From Lamellibrachia columna (taxonomy: Eukaryota; Annelida; Polychaeta; Sabellida; Siboglinidae), in assembly GCA_963662155.1 (NCBI GenBank), contig OY759262.1, positions 51,377,285-51,441,284 of the forward strand: 64,000 nt of DNA, read 5' to 3'. Position numbers and translations under genes: made by a program. Under the pieces are notes generated by a model. That model had not been told where the DNA came from and made no database searches. It worked only from the letters and a program-made list of their open reading frames with translations. This document shows positions 39,395-51,744 of this stretch, in pieces (position 1 is the first letter of the stretch; every line of letters starts with the position of its first letter).

Positions 39395-39547
39395 CCGGAG
39401 CCGCAGGAGATACCGGTTTCATGCACTGGTGACCGCATCCATTCGAGCAGCACACCATGCCTCGAGCAGCACAGTTGGAACACTGCTCGGCACAGACGCC
39501 CCCTTCTCTCACTAGTGGACATCTTCCGCTTAACGCATTCCGTGATA
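39395..39547 (-). CDS. WAP exon 3, inverted locus (intact)
   Basis: A minus-strand 153-bp exon, phase 1-1, acceptor GTTTGCAG and donor GTGGGT. The eight WAP cysteines are in order (GRCPL, GVC, EQC, SNC, GMVCCSNGC, HQC). The loop before the second Cys differs from WAP 1/2 (PLVREGGV versus PPVIGNGV), so its target may differ. It lies upstream of Kunitz exon 7 in the transcription direction, the same WAP-to-Kunitz order as on the plus strand. I infer a second, oppositely oriented gene or a broken-off part of the first; its other exons are not in the window. Confidence 0.8.
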
Positions 39548-39596
39548 CTGCAAACGGCGGATAACAGTGATTTAGCACTAAGACGTGCAACAAGCC

Positions 39597-40097
<501 letters not shown>

Positions 40098-40130
<33 letters not shown>

Positions 40131-40187
40131 CATATATGCATACATACATACATACATACATACATACATACATACATACATACATAC
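40098..40187. repeat. (TA)n then (CATA)n microsatellite
   Basis: TA repeats to about 40,127, a short break, then about a dozen CATA/ATAC tetranucleotides. Confidence 0.93.
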
Positions 40188-40624
40188 TTGCATAAATACA
40201 TACTTATGTAGAGTACTGATTTAGGAGTCATAGAATTAGTCTTACGAATGTGAACTACATACCGCTCACAGCGCCACCCGCATACACCGTCAGTAATATA
40301 CATAAGCACTGGTTGAACATGTTCATCTGAAACAATGAAACAATGTAATTTTTTAAGAAATCAAGTGTGTATGTGTATTAGCTGTGCAAAAAGAGGAATC
40401 ACACTGCGGATACGAGCTAAGAATGCCTATGCAGTCTTATTTATACCTTTATAATATGAACAATGGAACATCATTAAGAATAGGAATTTTTTTTAAACGA
40501 TTTCTTATTTCATTGTGCTATGACTCAAAATTCAACACATGATAACTTAAAACTGTTATGGTCAATCAATATGAATTCTAGTTAAAGAACATTAACCTTA
40601 ACGTATAGTTCATTATAGTAAGCT
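40188..40624. other. No gene recognised
   Basis: AT-rich single-copy sequence between the palindrome and the LINE target-site repeat. Confidence 0.5.
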
Positions 40625-41977
40625 ATAGTGCAAGATGATAATAAGACAAATCATTGATAGACCCAACAATGACAATGAACGACAGTGAGAAATCTGTATT
40701 GGTGAAGATTATTAACAATGTTGATGTGCACACCAAACATGCCTTTCAAGAAAACAGATTTAGCACGATCTTCGCAACAGACAAGAATATGTTTGTCGCT
40801 TGTATACACAGCTTTGTTACTCTACAGCTATGCTTTTCCCATTCCCCATTCCCCATTCCTGCTGTCCCCATTCCTCTTCCTCCTGGCCATTGACTGGATT
40901 ATGAAGATGACCACAGTACAGAGGACAAGTGGGATCCAGTGGACACTATGGACGCAACTTGAAGACCTGGACTTCGCCGATGACTTGGCACTGCTGTCTC
41001 ACAGCCATCAACAGATGCAGGACAAGACGACAGAACTGGCAACTGTCTCCTTACAAGTGGGCCTGAACATCCACAAAGGAAAGACCAAGGTCCTCAGGAT
41101 GAATGCAGCCAGCACTGACCCAGTCACACTGGAGGGGAATGCACTGGAGGAGGTAGAGACCTTCACATACCTCGGCAGTGTCATCAACAAGCGGGGCGGC
41201 ACAGACGCAGACGTCAGAGCATGGATAGGCAAGGCAAGAGTGGCATTCCTGCAACTGAAGAACATCTGGAGCTCCAGGGTACTGTCATCACGCACAAAGA
41301 TCCGGTTGTTCAACTCCAACGTGAAGATGGTCTTGTTGTATGGAGCAGAGACATGGAGGATAACCAACACCACCATCAACAAAGTGCAGACCTTTGTCAA
41401 CAACTGCCTGAGAAGAATCCTCCAGATCCACTGGCCAGACACCATCAGCAACAGTGAATTGTGGGAAAAGACACAACAACGACCTGTCGAAGAGGAAATC
41501 AGAAGAAGAAGATGGGCCTGGATTGGCCACTCGCTCCGAAAACCAGTAACAAGCACCACCAGGCAAGCGCTGACATGGAATCCTCAAGGCAAACGGAGAA
41601 GAGGACGACCAAGAAACACGTGGCGACGGGACCTCCAGGCAGACACCAGGAAGATGGGCTACACCTGGAACCAGTTAGAGAGGATGGCCCAGGACAGGGG
41701 ACTCTGGCGATCTGTTGTCGACGGCCTATGCCCCAAGAGGGGCGATGGGCATAAGTAAGTAAGTAATAGTGCAAGATGATAATAAGACAAATCATTGATA
41801 GACCCAACCATGACAATGAACGACAGTGAGAAATCTGTATTGGTGAAGATTATTAACAATGTTGATGTGCACACCAAACATGCCTTTCAAGAAAACAGAT
41901 TTAGCACGATCTTCGCAACAGACAAGAATATGTTTGTCGCTTGTATACACAGCTTTGTTACTCTACAGCTATGCTTT
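40625..41977 (+). mobile_element. 5'-truncated LINE with ~212-bp flanking direct repeats
   Basis: An insert of ~929 bp (40,837-41,765) sits between direct repeats 40,625-40,836 and 41,766-41,977. The repeats differ at one base seen by eye (CCCAACAATG versus CCCAACCATG). The insert ends in a GTAAGTAAGTAA tail, typical of LINE 3' simple repeats, and its 5' end lies inside the RT domain. The flanking sequence is therefore a target-site duplication of unusual length. The 5' junction has a short CCCATTCC repeat. Confidence 0.85.
40865..41758 (+). CDS. LINE reverse transcriptase, C-terminal ~300 residues, open frame
   Basis: The frame is open to a stop at 41,756-41,758 and includes [14 protein letters not shown] (RT palm start), the catalytic FADD box (codons at 40,973-40,984), [48 protein letters not shown] and [16 protein letters not shown]. 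These are hallmarks of an RTE-like or related non-LTR element; I do not assign the clade. The N-terminal endonuclease and the first RT motifs are missing because of 5' truncation, so the copy cannot be active itself. The absence of stops or frameshifts over ~900 bp shows a recent insertion. Upstream codons in the same frame come from the target site, not the element. Confidence 0.88.
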   Translation, partial: SPFLFLLAIDWIMKMTTVQRTSGIQWTLWTQLEDLDFADDLALLSHSHQQMQDKTTELATVSLQVGLNIHKGKTKVLRMNAASTDPVTLEGNALEEVETFTYLGSVINKRGGTDADVRAWIGKARVAFLQLKNIWSSRVLSSRTKIRLFNSNVKMVLLYGAETWRITNTTINKVQTFVNNCLRRILQIHWPDTISNSELWEKTQQRPVEEEIRRRRWAWIGHSLRKPVTSTTRQALTWNPQGKRRRGRPRNTWRRDLQADTRKMGYTWNQLERMAQDRGLWRSVVDGLCPKRGDGHK

Positions 41978-42052
41978 CGTTTACAAAAACTTTATGACTT
42001 AATGCGCTACACTACTTCGTTAGAGCATCGAGGAAATCCCACCAACCTTTCC

Positions 42053-42232
42053 AACGTCAACGTGGCTCTCCTCTGAATTCACTTCACCGGAGGCGCCGCT
42101 ATAACTAACGGAGCATGCGTCATGGTTCACTGACCACGGACGTTCACTGACTAGGCGCTCTTCGATTGGTCAGTCTGGGAATGTTCCATTTCTACTATCG
42201 AACTTCACGTTACAGTCACCCCTACGCTCGTA
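42053..42232 (-). repeat. Dispersed repeat, inverted partner at 63,825-64,000
   Basis: Segments such as CATGGTTCACTGACCACGGACGTT and CTTCACGTTACAGTCAC are the reverse complement of the last ~175 bp of the window, at ~80% identity by eye. The nature of the element is unknown, and the partner is cut by the window end. Confidence 0.75.
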
Positions 42233-42383
42233 CGCACACACACGACGCCACAACTGCGCATTTTACTGCCTTGTGACTATATTTTAGTCAGCAGGCCGCT
42301 TTCTTATTACGTACGGGGTCGTGCACGTTAAATAACTGTCGTCATGAAACCGACATTTGCGAAATCAGGCTCATGTTTGTTGC

Positions 42384-42547
<164 letters not shown>

Positions 42548-42649
42548 TTTCTTCAATAACACATTATACGTAGTTGTTTATGATTTACAGATCGGCGCAT
42601 GATGCAATTAATATCAGTAATGTGATGACCTGAAATGAAGGCTCAGTCG

Positions 42650-44910
42650 ACCGTGTCGTGAAATGGTGGTCAGCCGGTGAGGATTGGATTCGCGTACACC
42701 TCGTCACGAGAATTCTACGGACAGAGCAACGAATGTACAGCAACACACAACGTGAAAACTATGAGACATAATAACGCTACATAATAGCACGTTGTTAAGC
42801 ATGCAGTAACGCAGGCACACAGGCATGCTACCACGCAGGCACTCACGCACGCACGCACACGCGCGCGCACACACACGAATGACATAGATGCATGCCTGTC
42901 CTCGGGGTTTCGAGAAGGGGGTTCGAGGAAATGTTCAATTTTGTAGGACTGAGCCATGCTGTCCAGTACTAAGGCCGTATGAAGCAGTAAGGCCAGAGAG
43001 GAATGGGGCTGACCGATAGTTGGTCAACTCTCAAAGTATGAATCGTTGATCAATACACATTCCACAGTCACTAGTAGATCTCAGTCCGTCGGTGATCCAG
43101 CTCTACTACACAAGCAAGAAACTGTGCGGTGGCTTCCACTAATTACGTGCATGCACGGAATGTTATGTACGTTTATCAGGTAAAATGGCTTTTATTTGTA
43201 TCTGTGAAAAAAATACTATTTTCCCGAATAATGCTATTTACAATCTCATTTAATTATGTTAATTTGTATAGTGCTAAAGAATAAAACCTCCACATCTGTG
43301 TTAATATAGGCCCCAGTAAAGTTGGCTCTGTAAATATACACTGTATTCACCCAACAACATATTCTAGGCTCAATCTTTTGGTGATATCACACGTGCTCAA
43401 AGGTGTTGACCATTTCAAGTTAGTGGATGTGGCCAAAGACTTTGGGCTGAGAAAGCAGATTGTTCAATAGAAAAATAGTACAATATTCACGAAGAACCAC
43501 GTTCATACAAATCTTTAACAAGTAGACTTTGTAAAGGTTTATAATATTACCTTTTTTCTTTAAAACAGCGCAGTTTTTAAAATTTTCAATGGATCCACGT
43601 GAACTTACGAAAGTAAACTAGCACGTCACTCTAAAATAAATACAAAAACTAAGGATTAATGTAACTTAATAACGAAAATGTCATGCACAACATAAATGTT
43701 GCCGCTGTCCAACAAAAAAAAAATGAATAATTGATCGTCCTGAAAACATGTCCTCACTTACGAGTTTTTCGGCCATAAATTATCTGTCTGACAACCAACA
43801 ATGATGCCGATTCATCTCTAAAAATGTGTCCTCTCGTTTAGATTATTTTAGCTGTGCACAATTAGTCGTAATTGGTCGGTTTACTGCTTGCGTTATATAC
43901 ATACATCAGCCATCACCAATAACCGTATCAATAATGTTTGCATGTTGGGATTTTGTACAAAGAAATTGATGCAATTTCATATTGCCGTCTGGCCTATATC
44001 TTGCGGTGCCTGCACCTGCGTTAATTCGGCAGTAGCACTGTATATTACGTACAGAGTGTGGTGGCATTTTCAGCAGACTACGGACAGGCTCATACCACAG
44101 TTAATTTTCCTATTTGGTGGCCATGTTAACGTTTTGCATGATTGAACGAATATATCAACACATATACAACTTGATGACATCCACTGGCAATATGTTACCA
44201 ATGTGCTGAACAGTTAGTTCAAAATCACTAATCTGCATCACATTTAATTATGTCGCAAACGCGCTTACCCTCAGAATTGTCAAATTTCGCAAACATTATT
44301 GATAAGTCCACGGTGTTTAAAGACTGTCGCCACCAATATGCCTACTCAATTTTCAAATCCGCTTAATACTGCAACAAGTCATTGCCAATGATCCAACATT
44401 GTAACGTTTCACCGTTCCTGGCTGAATTATGTTACCTTATGTGACGATAACGTCATTGACATCGGCTAACTTACATATGACAGTACTTATGGCAATGTCC
44501 CTCGTTGGTATGTTAGAAATGTCCTCATCTGTGGAACAACTGCATGTGTTCATCGCCTCGCGGTGTCTTGACAATTAATTATAACTTGATAAGATGCACT
44601 GGCACCTGATGGAAACCCTATTGAGCCGCCCATGTAATGGTACGGTAGAGTTTAACCACTGCATTAACTCCATGCGAACTATTTATTGTTGTGCATTTTC
44701 TAATAATATACAATCATATATTTGCAGGCCAATGACGTTTGGACACTCAACCGTGCTAGGATAATGGACGCCTGCGACTGGAAATCGTGAATTGTAGACA
44801 GACCGGGCCACTGTTTAGATTTTTCGTGGGCCAAGCTCAATATGAAATTGTTGTTATTGTTTTTGATCGCCTACTTCAGACACGGTTCTACTGCTGGAAC
44901 GGTCTAACGG
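42650..44910 (+). repeat. Large inverted-repeat arm L
   Basis: The reverse complement matches 49,240-52,250 (arm R) in collinear order. Matched marks include the flank near CGCGTACACCTCG, the AGAGCTGGATCACC segment, the GTAGACTTTGTAAAGG segment, the ~350-bp repeat unit, the TGTCGCCACCA segment, the GTTAGCCGAT segment and the TAGGCGATCAAAAACAATA end. Divergence is substantial (about 20-25% by eye), with indels. No long coding frame survives. Confidence 0.7.
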
Positions 44911-46446
44911 AAAGTGTTAAAGTTGTCCTGTACTTGTTCATATGTTTATTGTTTTAATGAAATTACGAATGAGGTGGTCGTCGTACTTACGCCGGAACAA
45001 AGATATGTCCACTAAAGCAAGCAGTCAATAGATAATTTTTCCTTTCATTTATGATCCTCTGTAAAACACTATTTTTTATATTCAATCTCAATGTTTTTTA
45101 CTAAAGCTACGTCGTGTTCGTTCGTTCTTCAACTTTCTATAAATTTGAAAAGATAAAAACACGTTTTACCAATATTTTAATAATCATTCATTAGCTAAAC
45201 AATCTTCTATTTTATACCCTTTTTATTCACTTTGTCGTGTGGTGTTATTGAACCACATTCTACTAGTTGTTCATAACTAACGTCTCTCCATTCTGTAATA
45301 AGCGTAATAAAGCTTATCTTTGTTCTCTCTAGTGTGTGTACAGGCCCGTAGGAAGCAGACGTTTATGGTAAGGTAAACCTTGATAACTGACTATGTTTTC
45401 ATGTGATTTTGTTAAACTGCATAATTTTCTTTAAACAAAAAAATTCCAACACGCAAACAATAGTAGACTCAGCCAGTATGTAAAAGTGTTCTTTCATCTA
45501 TGTCAACGTTGGATTATTAGTGATGACTGATATTTGTATACTTCAACGCAAGCATTAAACCAATCAATTACAAGTAATTGTGCAAAGCTAAAATAATCTC
45601 AACGACAAGACACATTTTCTGAAATGAAATGGCATCATTGTTTTCTGTCAGACAGAACGTTTATGGCTGAACAAATCGTAAGTGATTACATGTCTTGAGG
45701 ACGATCAATCATCCATTGTGGTGTGTTGGATAGCGGTAGCATGTATTCATGTTGTGCATGACATTATCTATAGTATTAAATAACCTAAGTGCTTGTTTTT
45801 GCATTGCTTAGCCGAAGAACCGATACAATCCTAGGTAATAGTCGTGGAACGGCGCTCCATGCTGAGACACGGTCGTTGACTATCGAGCAGGTGCGCTGTG
45901 AAACGTCGCTCAATTCGTGCGACACGCTTGTTGATATTGACCAGATTCATACAGTCGTTACCGTTATACTACATTTTCGACGGAGAAGGATTGTGTATTC
46001 TGTGTCCATAACTTCGCAAATGACAACCTCAGAAGTGGTGGTCGTCGTACTTGCCCCGGATCAAAGACATAACCACTCAGGCAAGCAGATGTTCGGACGC
46101 TCTCGGTAGGGTGCATACCGGCGTGGGCCTCATACTCACTCTTGCTACGGTCAGCCTCTTGGTTGAAGGCCCACTCCCCAGTTCTAGGTTTAATTGTTTC
46201 CAGCACTCGACAACGTTCTATTAACTGACTAGTCTGTATGTTGTGGTTACTACAATTGTATGGTGTTTTGATGTATCATTCGATTAGTCAGCCTTTTACA
46301 AAACAATATCGCTAAACTGACCTTTTATATGCTGTTTTTTCGTCTCAGTTCAATGAGACGGGACCGACATTAACGAGATCATCCGAATAATGAGGGAAAC
46401 ACCGTCCCCAATGTTGAGAGCCATTATTTTTGCACCACAAATACCA

Positions 46447-46523
46447 ATGCCCGGTCCGGGTCTTGAACTCAGAACGATGTCGTGTAAAGCAGATGTGCTA
46501 ACAACTACAGTACCGTGCCTCAC
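46447..46523 (-). mobile_element. tRNA-Val-like SINE head, copy 1
   Basis: On the minus strand the sequence reads GTAGTTGTTAGCACATCTGC (A-box region), TCTGCTTTACACGACATCG (anticodon-stem-like, anticodon TAC) and GAGTTCAAGACCCGG (B box). TCTGCTTTACACG is the anticodon arm of eukaryotic tRNA-Val(UAC). The acceptor stem is not complementary, so it is a tRNA-derived SINE, not a tRNA gene. Confidence 0.55.
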
Positions 46524-47861
46524 AGGATAGGTTTTTATGACGCAATGATGACCTTTTTAGATAATTATTTTTTTATTAAGAAATAACCCCGGAACTTCCC
46601 GAACTTTACTTTATTAAGTTTGTACAGGTACAATTAACTATTCTACGTAATTTGATTGCAATTCAAAGAAGCAAACTCCAGATTGGAAGTGGACAATAAC
46701 TGTGGTTTGCTCCCATATACAGTGCTACCGCCGAGTTGAAGCAGGCGCGGGGACCGCGAGACGTAGGCCAGACGTTATCGCCTTCTTAAATTTAGTCCAT
46801 ACCTCACGATACACAATGTCTTCATGTGTTTTTTCGTAAATTGCCTCAGTTTCTTCGTAAAAAAATCTCACCACGCCAACAATAGTAGACCCCGCCAGTA
46901 TGTAAACGTTTTCTTTCATCTACGTCAATGTTGGGTTATTAGTGATGGCTGATGTATTTATTCTTCACCGAAAGCATTAAAACGACCAATTAGGACTAGT
47001 TGTGCACATCTAATATAATCTCAACGACAGGATACATATTCTGAGATGAAACGCCATCTTTGTTTGCCGTCAGACAAACCGTTTATGACTGAAAAAAACG
47101 TAAGTGATGACATGGTTGAGGAAGACCAATCATTCAATTATGTATTTTGGATAGCGGCAACATGCATTGATGTTGTTCATTATCTTAAATTGCATCCGTT
47201 TCTTTGTAAAACATTCCCAACGCACAAAGTAGACCCCGACAGTATGCAAACAGTGTTCTTTGATATATGTTTAATGTTGGGTTATTACTGATGTTGATGT
47301 CTGTGTACTCCAACGCAAGCATTAAACGAACTATTAACCACTCAAGCAATCAGATATTCGCACGCTCTTGGCAGAGTACATATCGGCGGAGGCTCTTGCT
47401 GCGCTCGGTTTCTTGGTTGAAGGCCTACTCCCCAGTTCTAGTTCTAGTTGTTTCCAGCACTCGACAATGTTCTGTAAACTAACGAGTTTGAATGTTGTGG
47501 TTATTACAATTGTATGGTGTTTAGGTGTCTCGTTCAACTCGTCAGTATTTTACAAAACATTATCGCTAAGCCCACTTTACTAACGTTATATTAACTGGCT
47601 AGTCTGTATGTTACGGTTACTACAATGGTATGGTGTTTCGAGGTCCAATTCAACTAGTAAGCCTTTTACAAAGCATTAATGCTAAGCCTACCTTCAATAT
47701 GCTGGCATTGAGGGTGGTCACTGCCAGGGTGCAAGTCGTCCTCGATGGTTCTTTTACGTATCAATTCAATGAGACGGGACAGACATTAACGTGATCATCC
47801 AAATAACGAGGGATACACAGTCTCCAATGTTGAGAGCCATTATTTTATACCACAAATACCG

Positions 47862-47938
47862 ATGCCCGGTCCGGGTATTGAACTCAGAACGATGTTGTGT
47901 AAAGCAGATGTGCTAACAACTACATTACCGTGCCTCAC
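47862..47938 (-). mobile_element. tRNA-Val-like SINE head, copy 2
   Basis: Same structure as 46,447-46,523 with a few substitutions (CAATACCCGG for CAAGACCCGG). It sits at the equivalent place in the second large direct repeat, so the two copies most likely arose by that duplication and not by two insertions. Confidence 0.55.
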
Positions 47939-48399
47939 AGCTTTTATGAAGCGATGGTGACATTTTTAGATAATTGTATTTTATGAAGAAATAACCCCAT
48001 AACTTCCAGAACTTTACTCTATTAAGTTCCATTTGTACATGTACAATTAACTGTTCTACGTAATTTGATTGCAATTCAAACAAACAAACTCCAGATTGGA
48101 GTGGACAATGAAGCCAATCGCTTAATGACAGCGTTTTTTTATAATACGTGTAACCCGCCCTTTTTATATATTTTTCAATGGGATTGAACACATTTCACAC
48201 TGCAAACATTGTTATATTCAATATCATTGTTCTTTACTAAAGCTACTTCGTGTTCTTTCGTTCTTCAACGTTACATACATTTGTAGAAAAAACTTCTTAC
48301 CAATATTTTCATAATCATTCATTAGCTAAACCAATCGTCTGCTTTGCAATCAACAAAGCAGAGTCGAATTAAATCTCAGGCGAATTTTCGAGCAGTCTC

Positions 48400-48671
48400 T
48401 TCCTGATGTTATTGAACAATAATTACAGTTTATATCATATAACAACTCATACAGAATGTTAAATAGGCTGCCTATGAGATACAGCGCCAGCCACATGTTT
48501 GCTGCGGCCAATGTCAACTCTTGTAAATGCGTCACCAGAAATACTATTTATAGTTTAATGACTAGGATTGAGAAGTCATTGAATCCAATTATTCAGGTCA
48601 TTATATTTCGCGACACCTATTGTACATCTAAATTGAGAATTCACTGGATTGCATCCTTGTATAATCTTTAA
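48400..48671 (+). pseudogene. LINE 3' fragment (ORF C-terminus)
   Basis: The frame ending at 48,669-48,671 reads LNRLPMRYSASHMFAAANV, then IYSLMTRIEKSLNPIIQ, and ends TSKLRIHWIASLYNL-stop. The pattern LP.R.SAS.MF....V..F......LIY.....L..S.N..I......S......W...LY is the common end of jockey-type LINE ORF2 proteins. There is no RT core upstream, so it is 5'-truncated. A T-rich TTTTATTTTATTT stretch follows. Confidence 0.58.
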
Positions 48672-48769
48672 ATATAAGTTTTTATTTAGTAATTTTTTAT
48701 TTTTTATTTTATTTTATATAAACAAACTGCTGATTGTCTGAAACAATTAACTTATTATACATATGGTTG

Positions 48770-48885
48770 TGTATGTGTGTGTATATATATATATATATAT
48801 ATGTGTGTGTATGGGTGTGTGCGTATGTGTGTATGTATATGTATGTATGCATGTATATATGTATGCTTGTATGTATATATGTGTA

Positions 48886-48968
<83 letters not shown>

Positions 48969-49110
48969 GTGTATGTATGTATATTTCTATATGTATATTT
49001 CTACATGTTTACCTGGCATAATGTTTACATTTATTGTTATGCTCAATGTGTGTGTGTTATATATATATATACATATATCTACATGTATTTTATATATATA
49101 TATATGGACT
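48770..49110. repeat. Compound TA/GT/GTAT microsatellite
   Basis: Mixed TA, GT and GTAT repeats, with ~65 bp of pure TA at about 48,897-48,961. Confidence 0.93.
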
Positions 49111-50017
49111 TTTTGTCTGAATTAAAAACATTATTATTATTATTATATATCACGGGGCATTTAAAAAAGTGAAGTGACTATTACATGAATATCACTAAAA
49201 CAATTAACAAAAAAACAAATACTGGACTACTGTATAGACTTTCAGCATGACCGTTCCAGCAATAAAACCATATATGAGGTAGGCGATCAAAAACAATACT
49301 AAACTTACATACTGAGATTAGATTTGGCCCATGTGTGCACATGTTCTCCGCTTTGCAATACGTTCACGAAAAATATATCAATAGTGGCCATGTGTGTTTA
49401 CAATACACGATTTCCGGTCGTAGGCGTCTATAATTCTAGCACAGCCGAGTGTCAAATGTCATTTGCCTGCAAAAAATATGATTGCGTACTTTAACAACAT
49501 GCACAACAATAAACAGCTCGCTTGTATTTAATACAGTGTTAAATACTAGCTTTGTTCCGTTACACGGATCCAGGGGGAGTCCACCAAGTGCCCGAACAAA
49601 CACTTTATTTTGGTCGATTTGTTTTTTATTAAGTCAGAATTAATTGTGAAGACACCGAAAGGTGACGCACACCTGCACTTGTTCCTCTGATGAGGAGATT
49701 TCTAAAATGTTAACCTGAGACATTGTCACAAGTACTGTCATACGTAAGTTAGCCGATCTCAATGATTTTATTGTCACACGTGGCAGCAGTATTCAGCCTG
49801 GAACGCTGAGACTTTTACAAGGGTGATTGTTTTGGCAATCACTTGCACTATGAACCGGATTTAAACAAATGCGAAGGCATCGTGGTGGCGACATTCTCTA
49901 AGCACCGCAGACGTATCAATATCTTTGCTAAATCTGACAATTTTTAAGTTAGGCTCGTTTGCAACAAAACTAAAAGTTCTGGAGCTAAGTGATGTTCACC
50001 CAACGTCAAAGTCAATG

Positions 50018-51005
50018 TTGTTTTTTAGTGACGAAAGATGTATGTATACTTAAGCGCAAGCATTAAACCGACCAATTAGGACTAACTGGGCACACCTAAA
50101 ATAATCTCAACGACATGATATATTTTCTGAGATGAAAAGCATCGTTGATTGCCGTCAGACAAAACGTTTATGACTGAAAAAATCGTAAGTGATGATATGT
50201 TTGAGGAAGATCAATCATTCATTGTTGTGTGTTGGATAGCTGCAGCATTTATTGATGTTGTTCATTATTTTAATTGCATCAGTTTCTTTGTAAAAACATT
50301 CCCAACGCACAAATAATACTACACCCGCCAGTATGCAAAAAAAAAGTATTTGATCTACGTTAATGTTGGGTTTTTAGTGACGAAAGATGTATGTATATTT
50401 AAGCGCAAGCATTAAACCGACCAATTACGACTAATTGTGAACAGCTACAAAACTCTCAACGACAGTATACATTTTCTGAGATGAAAAGGCATCGTTGATG
50501 GACGTCAGACAAAACGTTTATGGCTGAATAAATCGTAAGTGATGACATTTTTGAGGACGATCAATCATTCATTGTTGTGTGTTGGATAGTGGCAGCATTT
50601 ATTGACGTTGTTCATTATTTTAATTGCATCAGTTTATTGTAAAACTTTCCCAACGCACAACCAATAGTAGACCCCGCCAGTATGCAAAAAGTGTTCTTTG
50701 ATCAATGTTAACGCTGGGTTTTTAGTGAAGAATGATGTATGTATACTTCAGTTCAAGCATTAGACCGACCAATTACGACTAATTGTGAACATCTACAATA
50801 CTCTCAACCACAAGACACATTTTCTGAGATGAAACAGCATCATTGTTAGCTGTCAGACGGAATGATTATGGCTGAAAAAATCGTAAGTGATGACATGTTT
50901 GAGGACGATCAATCATTCATTGTTGTGTGTTGGATAGCGGCAGCATTTACTGATGTTGTACATGACATTATTGTTATTAAGTTACATTAGCGCTTAGTTT
51001 TTGCT
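50018..51005 (+). repeat. ~348-bp unit, three tandem copies
   Basis: Equivalent points GCGCAAGCATTAAACCGACC at 50,053 and 50,402, and GTTCAAGCATTAGACCGACC near 50,751, give periods of ~349 and ~348 bp. Each unit contains GAGATGAAA, GTCAGACAAAACGTTTATG, CGTAAGTGATGACAT and GATCAATCATTCATTG. Single copies occur at 43.5, 45.5, 46.9 and 36.3 kb. Confidence 0.8.
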
Positions 51006-51473
51006 TGCGACATGCGAGTTTAGCTGACAAGGCTACAAACTGCGCTATTTTGAAGAAAAAAGGTAATATGATCAACTTTCGCAAAGTCTACTTGTCAACG
51101 ATTTGTAAGCTCATGGTTCGTGATGAATATGATGTTATTTTTCTATTGAACAGTCTGCGTTGTCAGCCCAAGTCTTTGGCTACATCCACTAATTTGAACT
51201 GTTCAACACTTTTGAGCACATGTGATATCACCAAACGATTCAGACTAGTGTGTTTTGTTCCAGATTTCAGGCGGGTAATCTTGAGTGAATACACAGTTCC
51301 CTTTTACAAAAATATACCCATTAATACAGTATGCTTATGACTCAATGTATATTTATAGACCTAACATTAGTGGGACCTATGTAAACACATCTGTGGAGGT
51401 TTTGTTTTTTAACATTATGCAAATTAGCCTAATTAAATTAGATTGTGAATAGCATAACTTAGGTAAATTGTAT

Positions 51474-51476
<3 letters not shown>

Positions 51477-51535
<59 letters not shown>

Positions 51536-51650
51536 TAACGTTGCTGGGGCCTATGTTAACACATATGTGGACGTTTTATTCTTTAACACTCTGCAAATTA
51601 ACATAATTAAATGAGAATGTAAATAGCATAATTTATATACATTGTATTTT

Positions 51651-51744
<94 letters not shown>
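51477..51744. repeat. Two (TA)n arrays with duplicated flank
   Basis: TA at 51,477-51,531 and 51,651-51,744. The ~120 bp before each array are similar (GCATAACTTAGGTAAATTGTATTTTCA versus GCATAATTTATATACATTG), so array plus flank was duplicated. Confidence 0.88.

Larger units (their letters stand above)
44911..49239 (+). repeat. Spacer between arms L and R, itself internally duplicated
   Basis: Contains direct repeats of ~1.26-1.4 kb (about 45,440-46,700 versus 46,840-48,120), each with one copy of the 350-bp family, a segment with CAGTTCTAG and TTGTTTCCAGCACTCGACAA, and a tRNA-like SINE head. A ~113-bp tandem duplication lies at 47,478-47,700. A TA/GT array covers 48,770-49,110. The only protein signal is the LINE fragment at 48.4-48.67 kb. 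Confidence 0.6.

Noticed and set aside
41008..41816. Minus-strand open frames antisense to the LINE
   Set aside because: They mirror the RT-coding strand. Only the plus strand carries FADD, LYGAETW and the other RT motifs.
45789..46206. Overlapping open frames of 80-106 codons on both strands
   Set aside because: Within the dispersed repeat family; the second copy near 47.3 kb does not keep the frames.
46447..46523. Functional tRNA-Val gene
   Set aside because: The anticodon arm and B box fit, but the acceptor and D stems do not pair, and a diverged second copy lies in a duplicated repeat; a SINE head is more likely.
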